Source: Candidatus Atribacteria bacterium UBA6251
Lineage (GTDB): Bacteria > Atribacterota > Phoenicimicrobiia > Phoenicimicrobiales > Phoenicimicrobiaceae
Direction: 5' to 3'
Length of the DNA stretch: 26,322 nucleotides
Assembly: GCA_002441285.1 (NCBI GenBank)
Contig: DJVR01000040.1
Coordinates: 1-26,322 of the forward strand
Positions 15,884 through 22,998 of the stretch are shown here, in pieces. Numbering within the stretch: position 1 is the stretch's first letter; each line of letters starts with the position of its first letter. A program made the position numbers and the translations under genes. Below the pieces are notes generated by a model. It saw only the letters and a program-made list of their open reading frames with translations, was not told where the DNA came from and made no database searches.

Positions 15884-17827
15884 ATGGCTGAATCATCATC
15901 TAATGATAAACCTCTCCAGCGAAAGAAGAAATTTAGAGAAAAGAAAACGTTACTCGGGCCGGTGTCCGATTTAGAACAATACGTCAGACCTGACTGGTGG
16001 AGTAGAATCTTTAATTACTTATATTTAAAGACTGATGGGGATGTAGTAGATGATTCAAATATTACCTCTGAAGAAGTAGACCTCTTTTTAAATATCCTCA
16101 AACCCTCTTTAGAAGACAAAATTCTTGACCTTTGTTGTGGTCAAGGTAGACATTCTCTAGAATTAAGCAGAAGAAATTTTCTAAATATAGAAGGATTAGA
16201 CCACTCACATTATCTTATCCAAAAAGCAAAAGCTCAAGCAAAAAGAGAAAATCTGGGAGCGAAATTCAAAGAAGGCGATGCCCGTAAAATGCCATTTACT
16301 ACTGATTTCTTTGATATAATAATGATTTTAGGAAACAGTTTTGGTTATTTTGAGACTATTCAGGATGACTTAAGGGTTTTAAAAGAAGTGTTCAGGACCC
16401 TAAAACCCTGGGGGAAATTACTTATCCAGGTTAGCGATGGAGATTATTTAAGGGAACATTTTCAATCCCGCTCCTGGGAATGGATAGATAAAAAGCATTT
16501 TGTTTGCAGAGAACGTTCGCTCTCCCTGGATAGACAACGCCTGATCTCCAGAGAAATAATTACTCAAATAGAAAAGGGAATAATTGCTGATCAATTTTAT
16601 GCTGAACGGCTTTATTCACAAGAAAATCTAGCTGAACTTTTAGCCACTGCTGGTTTTAGTGAAATAACTTCCCACGGTTCATCCTCTCCTCAATCAAAAA
16701 GAAATCAGGACCTGGGAATGATGGGAAAATGTTTAATTGTTACTGCTATTGCCAAAAAAGAATGGACACCAGTCAGAAAAAAAGTTAGTCAGCAGTTAAA
16801 AAATATAGTAGTAATTCTTGGAGATCCTAGTAAAACTGACTATTTAAAACCTTCAGCTGTCTTTGATGATGACGATCTTTATACCATTAATCAGTTAAAA
16901 TCAGAATTGGCTGAAATTAAAGATTTTAGGTTCACCTATTTAAGCACTCATGATACCTTAATCAGTGACTTAGCAAAACTTAAAGAAAAAGGTAAAATCG
17001 ATTTAGTTTTTAATCTCTGCGACGAGGGTTATAATAATGATGCCCGTAAAGAATTGCACATTCCCTCCCTATTAGAAATGGTTAATCTACCTTACACCGG
17101 TTCAGGCCCCCAGTGCCTGGCTTTCTGTTATGACAAATCCTTAGTTCGTGGAATTGCAAGAGAAATGGATATCCCGGTACCAGAAGCCTTTTTTATTAAA
17201 CCAGATGACGTTATTTATGAATTATCTTTTAATTTCCCCGTAATAATTAAGCCCAATTTTGGCGATTCCAGTTTTGGTATTACTCAGAGGAGTGTAGCTA
17301 ATAACTATGAAGAAGTAGTAAATGCCATCTCCGAAATCAGGGAGAAGTTTGGCTATGACAAACCGATACTGATAGAAGAATTTCTTACCGGGAAAGACTT
17401 AAGCGTAGGTATTATAGGAAATCCCCCTGAATCCTATACCATATTGCCTATCATTATGGCAGACTATTCTGTCTTACCAGAAGATCTCCCCAAAATATGT
17501 GGTTATGAGTCTAAATGGTTACCCGATACTCCCTACTGGAAGATCAAATCTATACCAGCCAATCTTCCTGAGTCTATTGAAAAATTTATTATTGAATGTT
17601 GTTTGAAGCTTACAGAAAGATTAGAATGTAGAGACTACTGCCGATTTGATTGGAGGTTGGATAATAATGGCACTCCAAAACTATTAGAAGTAAATCCCAA
17701 TCCTGGTTGGTGTTGGGACGGTCATCTTACAAAAATGGCGGAACTAGCTGGTATATCTTATAGAGAAATGCTCAGAATGATTTTAAAAGCTAGTGAGCAA
17801 AGGCTTAACCAGCTTAAATCAACTTAG
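15884..17827 (+). CDS. SAM-dependent methyltransferase fused to D-Ala-D-Ala-ligase-like ATP-grasp enzyme
   Basis: This 647-residue protein joins two enzymes. Residues 50-290 are a class I methyltransferase: motif I LDLCCGQGRH (81-90), acidic strand-2 end GLD (104-106), GDARKMPF (131-138) and a strand-4 motif leading to a LKPWGKLLIQ strand (173-182). Residues 305-640 are an ATP-grasp ligase like Ddl: YTGSGPQCLAFCYDKSLVR (404-422) where substrate and ATP bind, VIIKPNFGDSSFGI (453-466), ILIEEFLTGKDLSVGI (495-510), RDYCRFDWR (583-591) and the Mg-binding LLEVNPNPGW (600-609). It has a basic, Lys-rich first 22 residues. A GAAGGGAA precedes the ATG. It stands alone on its strand. It probably methylates a small acid or amine and joins it to an amino acid or peptide, but which product is made is not known. 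It is not the cell's normal Ddl, because that is single-domain. Confidence 0.85.
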   Translation: MAESSSNDKPLQRKKKFREKKTLLGPVSDLEQYVRPDWWSRIFNYLYLKTDGDVVDDSNITSEEVDLFLNILKPSLEDKILDLCCGQGRHSLELSRRNFLNIEGLDHSHYLIQKAKAQAKRENLGAKFKEGDARKMPFTTDFFDIIMILGNSFGYFETIQDDLRVLKEVFRTLKPWGKLLIQVSDGDYLREHFQSRSWEWIDKKHFVCRERSLSLDRQRLISREIITQIEKGIIADQFYAERLYSQENLAELLATAGFSEITSHGSSSPQSKRNQDLGMMGKCLIVTAIAKKEWTPVRKKVSQQLKNIVVILGDPSKTDYLKPSAVFDDDDLYTINQLKSELAEIKDFRFTYLSTHDTLISDLAKLKEKGKIDLVFNLCDEGYNNDARKELHIPSLLEMVNLPYTGSGPQCLAFCYDKSLVRGIAREMDIPVPEAFFIKPDDVIYELSFNFPVIIKPNFGDSSFGITQRSVANNYEEVVNAISEIREKFGYDKPILIEEFLTGKDLSVGIIGNPPESYTILPIIMADYSVLPEDLPKICGYESKWLPDTPYWKIKSIPANLPESIEKFIIECCLKLTERLECRDYCRFDWRLDNNGTPKLLEVNPNPGWCWDGHLTKMAELAGISYREMLRMILKASEQRLNQLKST

Positions 17828-17889
17828 CATTTTCATCAGCTTAGATAATCAATTTTTATTTTTTAAAAACAGCTTACAATTTTTTATAT

Positions 17890-17909
17890 ATTATTCTTTA
17901 GAGAATAAT
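17890..17909 (+). terminator. Weak hairpin after the fusion gene
   Basis: ATTATTCT, loop TTAG and AGAATAAT form a perfect eight-pair hairpin 62 bases after the fusion gene's stop, in a convergent gap with asd. The T-run (TTTTTT) starts about eight bases after the stem and the stem is mostly A-T, so termination would be weak. Confidence 0.3.
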
Positions 17910-18080
17910 CCATCATATTTTTTCAATTTTACATCAACGGATTCATCAATATTTTTCATAAATGTTCTTTTTATAATAATTCATTTTACTAATCTTCTAA
18001 TAGAGTTTTAGGTATAGGTAAATATTTTTCTAATATTTTAAGGTCTAAATAATACTCTTAGCTCCTGATAAAACTTAAAA

Positions 18081-19082
18081 CTATTGAATTAACAATTCAG
18101 CAATTTGAACTGCGTTTAAAGCTGCACCTTTTCGTAAATTATCGGAGACTATCCACATTACTAATCCTTTTTCTGTAGAGATATCTTCTCTAATTCTCCC
18201 CACAAACACCTCATCTTTTCCTTCTGCAAATAAAGGCATAGGATACTTAAAGTTTTCTGGATCATCAATTACTTTAATTCCCGGAAATTTAATTAATAAA
18301 TCCTTTACCCTCTGGACTGATACTTTTTCTCTCGTCTCTAGGTGTACTACTTCAGAATGCGCTCGATAAACTGGAACTCTTACCGTAGTAGCTGCAACCT
18401 TTATCTTCTGATCTCCCATTATTTTTCTGGTTTCTTCCAACATCTTTATTTCTTCTGAGCTATATCCATTTTCTTTAAAAGAACCAATATGCGGAAGAAG
18501 ATTATGGGCAATTTGATAGGGATAAGCGCTAACTTCTATTCCTTTCCCTTTTACTATAGCCTCGGTCTGCATTCTCAATTCTTCAATGGCTTCCTTGCCA
18601 GTGCCAGAAACACTCTGATAGGTAGCTACTACTACTCTTTCTATCCCTACTGCATCATATATTGGTTTTAAAGCTACTACCATTTGAATAGTAGAACAAT
18701 TGGGATTGGCAATAATTCCCTTATGCCATTTTACATCCTGAGGGTTTACTTCCGGCACTACCAAAGGAACCTCTGGATCCATTCGATAATATTTGCAGTT
18801 ATCTATAACTACTGCTCCTTGCTTTACCGCAAGTGGCGCAAAATGTTTACTCACCTCGTCTCCTGCCGAAAAGAGGGCGATATCTATTCCAGCAAAAGAG
18901 TTATCTTTTAACTCCTGCACGGTTACTTTTTCACCTCTAAAATTATATTCCTTTCCCTCTGATCTACTGGAAGCAAGTAGAATTAAATTCTTTACCGGAA
19001 AATTTCTTTGCTCTAAAACCAGTTTCATCTCTTCTCCTACCGCACCGGTTGCCCCTACTACTGCAATATTATATTTTCTCAT
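18081..19082 (-). CDS. asd: Aspartate-semialdehyde dehydrogenase
   Basis: This 333-residue enzyme reduces aspartyl phosphate to aspartate semialdehyde with NADPH, the second step towards threonine, methionine, lysine and diaminopimelate. Signatures: GATGAVGEEM (10-19) for NADP, the catalytic Cys129 in NPNCSTIQMV, the substrate arginine and histidine in VPVYRAHSEVVH (236-247; His242), and the C-terminal dimer helix. The segment that usually reads DNSSAFRM reads DNCKYYRM (94-101), an unusual change beside the active site. It is the last gene of the threonine operon and starts with a TAATG overlap with lysC, so the two are translationally coupled. Length is normal for the family. Confidence 0.95.
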   Translation of the reverse strand: MRKYNIAVVGATGAVGEEMKLVLEQRNFPVKNLILLASSRSEGKEYNFRGEKVTVQELKDNSFAGIDIALFSAGDEVSKHFAPLAVKQGAVVIDNCKYYRMDPEVPLVVPEVNPQDVKWHKGIIANPNCSTIQMVVALKPIYDAVGIERVVVATYQSVSGTGKEAIEELRMQTEAIVKGKGIEVSAYPYQIAHNLLPHIGSFKENGYSSEEIKMLEETRKIMGDQKIKVAATTVRVPVYRAHSEVVHLETREKVSVQRVKDLLIKFPGIKVIDDPENFKYPMPLFAEGKDEVFVGRIREDISTEKGLVMWIVSDNLRKGAALNAVQIAELLIQ

Positions 19083-19573
19083 TATTCTTTACCTACTTTC
19101 TCTAGATTAAATTCCTTATGGATTGCCCTAACCGCGTCCTCAATTTGAGAGGAATTAATCAAACAAGAAATTCTTAAATTAGAAGTACTAATCATATCAA
19201 TATTAATCTTCTCTCTTGCTAGGGCTCCAAACATTCGAGCAGCAATAGCCGGATCACCAGTGATTCCTGCTCCAATAATAGACACCTTAGCCACTTCTAG
19301 ATCATAAATTACTCCTCGGGCATTAATTTCCTCAGCTACTCTTTTAGTAATCTGAATTGCTTTTTCAAAATCACTAGAAGCCACTGTAAAGGCTATGTCG
19401 TTCACTTCATTTCGGTGAGAACTTTGAATAATCATATCTACTATAATCTCTTTTTCGGCTAAAGCTTTAAAGAGCTTATAGGCTATACCAGGAGTATCCG
19501 GAACAGATTGGACAACAATTTTCCCAACCTTAATCTCCTGAGTTACCCCCCTTACCTCTACTTTTTCTATCAT
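19082..19573 (-). CDS. Internal-start beta subunit of aspartate kinase (two ACT domains)
   Basis: Inside lysC, Met247 is preceded by GAGGGGG (19582-19588) at a spacing of eight bases. It would give a 163-residue product containing only the two ACT regulatory domains. Bacillus subtilis aspartokinase II makes just such a beta chain of 163 residues from an internal start in a 408-residue gene, and the position and length here agree. The codons used for Glu-Gly (GAG GGG) are G-rich for this AT-rich DNA, consistent with selection for a ribosome site. This is inference until a product is seen. Confidence 0.5.
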   Translation of the reverse strand: MIEKVEVRGVTQEIKVGKIVVQSVPDTPGIAYKLFKALAEKEIIVDMIIQSSHRNEVNDIAFTVASSDFEKAIQITKRVAEEINARGVIYDLEVAKVSIIGAGITGDPAIAARMFGALAREKINIDMISTSNLRISCLINSSQIEDAVRAIHKEFNLEKVGKE

Positions 19574-20311
19574 CTTATTAACCCCCTCAATAATGGTTCC
19601 TTCTCCCTCAACAAAAGAAGATTTCACAGCAACTTTTACTTGATAATTTCTAGCCACATCTATAGCTCTATAATGCATCACCTTCGCACCCAAGTTAGCC
19701 ATTTCAGACATTTCATCATAAGATATTTTGGGAATTCTTCTAGCTTCTGGAACTATATGCGGATCAGCAGTATAGACACCATCTACATCAGTGTATATCT
19801 CACACCTCTTAGCCTTTAATTGCGCGGCCAAAATTATGGCGGTTGTATCTGAACCGCCTCGGCCTAGAGTAGTAATATCTCCTTTAGTATTAATCCCCTG
19901 AAAACCAGCTACTATTACTATCTTACCACTGGATAAGGCAGACTTTATATTCTCTTCGTTAAGAGCAGTTACCTTTGCCCTAGTATGAATTTCATTAGTA
20001 ATTATTCCGGCTTGGCTTCCAGTAAGAGATATTGCTTTGCCTCCCTGAGAATGGATGGCCATAGTTAACAAGGCAATAGAAACCTGTTCGCCGGTGGAAA
20101 GCAACATATCCAATTCTCGATCATCAGGATGGGAAGTAATCTTTTGTGCCATATTAATTAATTTATCGGTAGTCTTACCCATAGCCGATACTACTACCAC
20201 CAATTTACCATTTTCCTTAGTTTGATCTATTATCTTCTTGGCTATCTTTTTAATTCTTGCAATATTAGCAACCGAACTCCCTCCATATTTTTGGACTATT
20301 ATTTCCTCCAT
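19082..20311 (-). CDS. lysC: Aspartate kinase
   Basis: This 409-residue monofunctional aspartokinase makes aspartyl phosphate, the entry step of the aspartate family pathway. It has KYGGSSVAN (8-16), FQGINTKGDITTLGRGGSDTTA (137-158) at the ATP/aspartate site and YTDVDGVYTADP (173-184), followed by two ACT domains (about 262-335 and 342-405) for feedback by end products. The catalytic segment and length match B. subtilis LysC (AKII). The ATG lies just after a TAG, and the nearest Shine-Dalgarno (AAGGAG) is 14 bases upstream. A three-codon frame ATG-GTC-GGA-TAG in between touches the start codon. It is the third gene after hom and thrB, 75 bases below thrB. Confidence 0.95.
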   Translation of the reverse strand: MEEIIVQKYGGSSVANIARIKKIAKKIIDQTKENGKLVVVVSAMGKTTDKLINMAQKITSHPDDRELDMLLSTGEQVSIALLTMAIHSQGGKAISLTGSQAGIITNEIHTRAKVTALNEENIKSALSSGKIVIVAGFQGINTKGDITTLGRGGSDTTAIILAAQLKAKRCEIYTDVDGVYTADPHIVPEARRIPKISYDEMSEMANLGAKVMHYRAIDVARNYQVKVAVKSSFVEGEGTIIEGVNKMIEKVEVRGVTQEIKVGKIVVQSVPDTPGIAYKLFKALAEKEIIVDMIIQSSHRNEVNDIAFTVASSDFEKAIQITKRVAEEINARGVIYDLEVAKVSIIGAGITGDPAIAARMFGALAREKINIDMISTSNLRISCLINSSQIEDAVRAIHKEFNLEKVGKE

Positions 20312-20386
20312 CTATCCGACCATCGCTCCTTTTTTTCTACATTCCCTTAATATTATAATCAATAGTTCTATTTTTTACCCTTCAAG

Positions 20387-21301
20387 TTAGAAATTAATTA
20401 CTGAAACCCCTTCCTGATCTGGCTCTAAAGTTAAAATCCGACAACTTACTCCAGCTTTGACAAAGACATCTTTCATTACCTTTTTTATAGTTTCTTCTGA
20501 ACCTTTGCGAGTAAAAGATAGGAGGGATGGACCTGAACCACTCATAGCCACTCCCCCCAAACTAATTTTTTTTATTTTATAAAATAACTCTTCCAGTCCC
20601 GGAATAAAAGGTATCCGATAAGGTTGATGAAGTTTATCCTGCATTGCTTCGCTCAGCACTTCCCAATTAGAATTATTCAAAGCATTTACTAAAAGGGCAA
20701 CTCTGCCTATATTATATACAGCATCATTTAAAGGTATCTTAGCTGGTAAAATTTCTCGCATCATTCTGGTATTCAAAGTAAAATCAGGTACCGCTAAAAT
20801 CAGGCTCAACTCCTCAGGAAGTTTTATCTTATTCCACTTTATTCCCCCTTGTTCAGATTTATAGGCAATAGTTAGGCCACCTACTAAAGCGGGAACCAGG
20901 TTATCCGGATGTTCTTCTAAGTGAAAGGCTAATTTCAATATTTCAGTTGGATCTAGATTCAGATTAAGAAGTTGAGCAGCACTTATTATCCCCCCCAATA
21001 TGGCAGCAGCACTACTACCTAATCCTCTACCTACTGGTATTTCGTTAATTACTTTAATTTTTAAACCGCTTTGAGGATTAATCTTTTGTTTCTTTTTTAA
21101 AACAAGATTTATTGCTTTCCGAATTAGGTTGGCCTGTTGGGTAGAAAATTCCTCTGCTCCCTCTCCTTGAAATTCCAAATCTATTTTCTTTCCAGGATTA
21201 TATTCGCATTCTAAATAAAGATATAGTTTCAAAGCTATGCCCAGACAATCAAACCCTGATCCTAAATTAGCAGAAGTAGCTGGGATCTTTACTTTAATCA
21301 T
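20387..21301 (-). CDS. thrB: Homoserine kinase
   Basis: This 304-residue GHMP kinase phosphorylates homoserine to O-phosphohomoserine for threonine synthase. Motifs: ATSANLGSGFDCLG (8-21) near the substrate, the ATP-binding PVGRGLGSSAAA (89-100) and the third GHMP motif with SGSGPSLL towards the C-terminus. The start is placed at 21301 rather than at the upstream ATG (21367): GAGGAG lies six bases before 21301, the family begins directly at M-x-x-V-x-x-P-A-T, and the extra 22 residues are unlike any homologue and overlap hom. The true gap after the hom stop is 20 bases. Threonine synthase is not in the window and would be needed to finish the pathway. Confidence 0.93.
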   Translation of the reverse strand: MIKVKIPATSANLGSGFDCLGIALKLYLYLECEYNPGKKIDLEFQGEGAEEFSTQQANLIRKAINLVLKKKQKINPQSGLKIKVINEIPVGRGLGSSAAAILGGIISAAQLLNLNLDPTEILKLAFHLEEHPDNLVPALVGGLTIAYKSEQGGIKWNKIKLPEELSLILAVPDFTLNTRMMREILPAKIPLNDAVYNIGRVALLVNALNNSNWEVLSEAMQDKLHQPYRIPFIPGLEELFYKIKKISLGGVAMSGSGPSLLSFTRKGSEETIKKVMKDVFVKAGVSCRILTLEPDQEGVSVINF

Positions 21302-21321
21302 AATATTCTCCTCATTTCGGC

Positions 21322-22626
21322 TCAAATTTGTACTACTCGAATTACTTTCCCAATATTCTCTACGCAATCTAGATTGGTTACTTCCCTTAAAGCCTTCTGT
21401 ACACTTCCCTCTCGTGCAAGGTGGGTGAGAAAAACGATATCCACTATCTCACCAGCCTCCCCTTTTTGAATTACTGAAGCGAAACTTACCTGATTTCGAG
21501 CAAAAGAGCTTGCAATTTCAGCAAGCACTCCAGGCCTATCTTTTACTCTAATTCTAAGATAAAAGGAAGATTTAGTCTCTAGGAAGTTCTTAATTTCCTT
21601 TTTCTGAAAACAATTATAATAATTATGATAATGATTAAAATTATTAGCTATTTCTATAATATCACTGACCACCATACTACCGGCTGGTAATGAGCCCGCC
21701 CCTAAACCAGAAAAAGTCAAATCTCCAAAATCTTCTCCACACAGTAATATCCCATTATATACTCCATTAATATTGGCTAAAGTATGGCGGGATGAAATAA
21801 AAGCAGGGTGTACCCTTATATCCAGATAATGATTATCTTCTTTGGCTAAAGCTAACAGTTTTAGAGTATAACCCAATTCTTTACCATATTGAATATCTAG
21901 AGGAGAAATATCTTCAATCCCTTCATAGTAAATTTGACGTGGATCAATCTTGGCTCGAAAAGCAATAGTAGAGAGGATAAATATCTTATTAAAGGTATCA
22001 AAACCATTAATATCCTTGGCTGGATCTGATTCTGCATATCCTTTATCTTGGGCTTCTTTTAATATCTCTTTAAAATCCTTACCTTCTTCGCTCATCTTAC
22101 TGAGTATATAATTAGTAGTCCCATTTAAGATAGCCACAATCTCTTTCAATTTATAAGAAGTAAGAGAACGAGTAACTGCCCCAATAATAGGTATAGCACT
22201 AGCAACGCTGGCTTCAAATAAAAAATACCTTTTATTCTTTTTTGCTATATCCAATATTTCATATCCAGCTCGGGCAATTACTTCTTTATTGGCAGTAACT
22301 ACATGTTTTCTAGATTGAAGAGCTTGAATAATATAACTCTTTGCTGGTTCAAATCCACCAATTAATTCTACAATTATATCTATTTCAGGGTCATTTAATA
22401 CCTCTTCAGCCGAATTAGTAAATAATTCACTATATTGTACATAGGAAGGTGGTATCTTGTTTATATCTTTATCTACAATCTTTTTCACTTTTAATTGCTG
22501 GGGATAAATTTTCTTTCCGATAAAGTCTTTATTTTCTTCTAATATTTGAATAACCCCTTGTCCAACTGTTCCCAATCCTATTATACCAATATTAATATTG
22601 TGATTTTGAGTGTTTTGTTTTTTCAT
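21322..22626 (-). CDS. hom: Homoserine dehydrogenase
   Basis: This 434-residue enzyme reduces aspartate semialdehyde to homoserine. It has an NAD(P) Rossmann start GLGTVGQG (17-24), TANKE (111-115), the active site GYAESDPAKD (196-205) with a conserved Lys204 and acidic residues, FSGLGAGSLPAGSMVVSD (305-322), and a C-terminal ACT domain (about 355-432) for feedback, most often by threonine. This is the full-length ACT-carrying form, not the short one. GGAAGAAAG precedes the ATG. It is the first gene of the operon and is separated from its promoter by the T-box leader, so its expression should follow threonine-tRNA charging. Confidence 0.95.
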   Translation of the reverse strand: MKKQNTQNHNINIGIIGLGTVGQGVIQILEENKDFIGKKIYPQQLKVKKIVDKDINKIPPSYVQYSELFTNSAEEVLNDPEIDIIVELIGGFEPAKSYIIQALQSRKHVVTANKEVIARAGYEILDIAKKNKRYFLFEASVASAIPIIGAVTRSLTSYKLKEIVAILNGTTNYILSKMSEEGKDFKEILKEAQDKGYAESDPAKDINGFDTFNKIFILSTIAFRAKIDPRQIYYEGIEDISPLDIQYGKELGYTLKLLALAKEDNHYLDIRVHPAFISSRHTLANINGVYNGILLCGEDFGDLTFSGLGAGSLPAGSMVVSDIIEIANNFNHYHNYYNCFQKKEIKNFLETKSSFYLRIRVKDRPGVLAEIASSFARNQVSFASVIQKGEAGEIVDIVFLTHLAREGSVQKALREVTNLDCVENIGKVIRVVQI

Positions 22627-22703
22627 GATTACTTTCTTCCCATTTATTAGCTTTTAAAATCAATTCAAAAATTGAATTATATATTTTTTAGTTATTAATA
22701 TAT

Positions 22704-22742
22704 AAAAAAATCTTTCGCCTTTCTAATAAAGACGAAAGATTT
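22704..22742 (-). terminator. Rho-independent terminator of the T-box switch
   Basis: AAATCTTTCGTCTTT (22728-22742), loop ATTAG, and AAAGGCGAAAGATTT (22708-22722) form a 15-pair stem with one G-U pair, followed by seven Ts. Its left arm overlaps the right half of the antiterminator (CTTTATT, 22725-22731), so only one of the two can form. Confidence 0.92.
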
Positions 22743-22911
22743 TCGCGGTTCCACTCTATTTCTCTGAAGAAAAATTATTCTTTCAGAACTCTCTTCTGTG
22801 GCAATAAGGGGCCAACCCAAAAGATTTACTCTTCTCGCTAGATTCACCTTTAGCCTCAGGGCTGGTTTTTGGTTATTACCTACTCTTCCCTTCAACGGCT
22901 GATTATTAATT
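22704..22911 (-). promoter_or_regulatory. T-box riboswitch leader of the hom-thrB-lysC-asd operon (predicted threonine specifier)
   Basis: The minus-strand leader carries the T-box core AGAGTGGAACCGCG (22744-22757). AATAGAG (22754-22760) pairs with CTTTATT (22725-22731), with an inner helix GCGAAA/TTTCGT, to build the antiterminator around the UGGAACC bulge. The terminator at 22704-22742 is its rival. Stem I begins at GAAGGGAAGAGTA, with the AGTA of the S-turn at 22881-22884. A helix GGTAATAA (22873-22880) / TTATTGCC (22800-22807) follows, and a GGTGAA loop (22843-22848) resembles the distal loop. The bases just after the helix on the 3' side, ACA (22797-22799) then GAA, sit where the specifier codon belongs, so Thr is predicted. 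No AUG occurs in the leader, which argues against a methionine specifier. A pyrimidine-rich stem III (about 22763-22786) precedes the core. Confidence 0.92.
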
Positions 22912-22917
22912 TTTGAT

Positions 22918-22946
22918 ATTTTAACACCTAAATTAATTTTTGTCAA
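22918..22946 (-). promoter_or_regulatory. Promoter of the threonine operon
   Basis: A perfect TTGACA (22941-22946), a 17-base spacer and TAAAAT (22918-22923) place the transcription start near 22911, right at the beginning of the T-box leader. The match to the sigma-70 consensus is strong, as expected where control is exerted later by termination. Confidence 0.8.
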
Positions 22947-22998
22947 AATTTTCTATTTTTGGTCAATTTTTAAACTAACTGCCGCCTTCTAATAATTT

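Noticed and set aside
21302..21367. N-terminal extension of homoserine kinase by 22 residues
   Set aside because: The upstream ATG lies inside the end of hom, and GAGGAG sits at ideal distance before the inner ATG at 21301, where the family normally begins.
22695..22946. 83-codon open frame on the minus strand before hom
   Set aside because: It runs through the promoter, T-box core and terminator stem. The RNA structure explains this sequence, and the frame has no ribosome site or recognisable protein motif.
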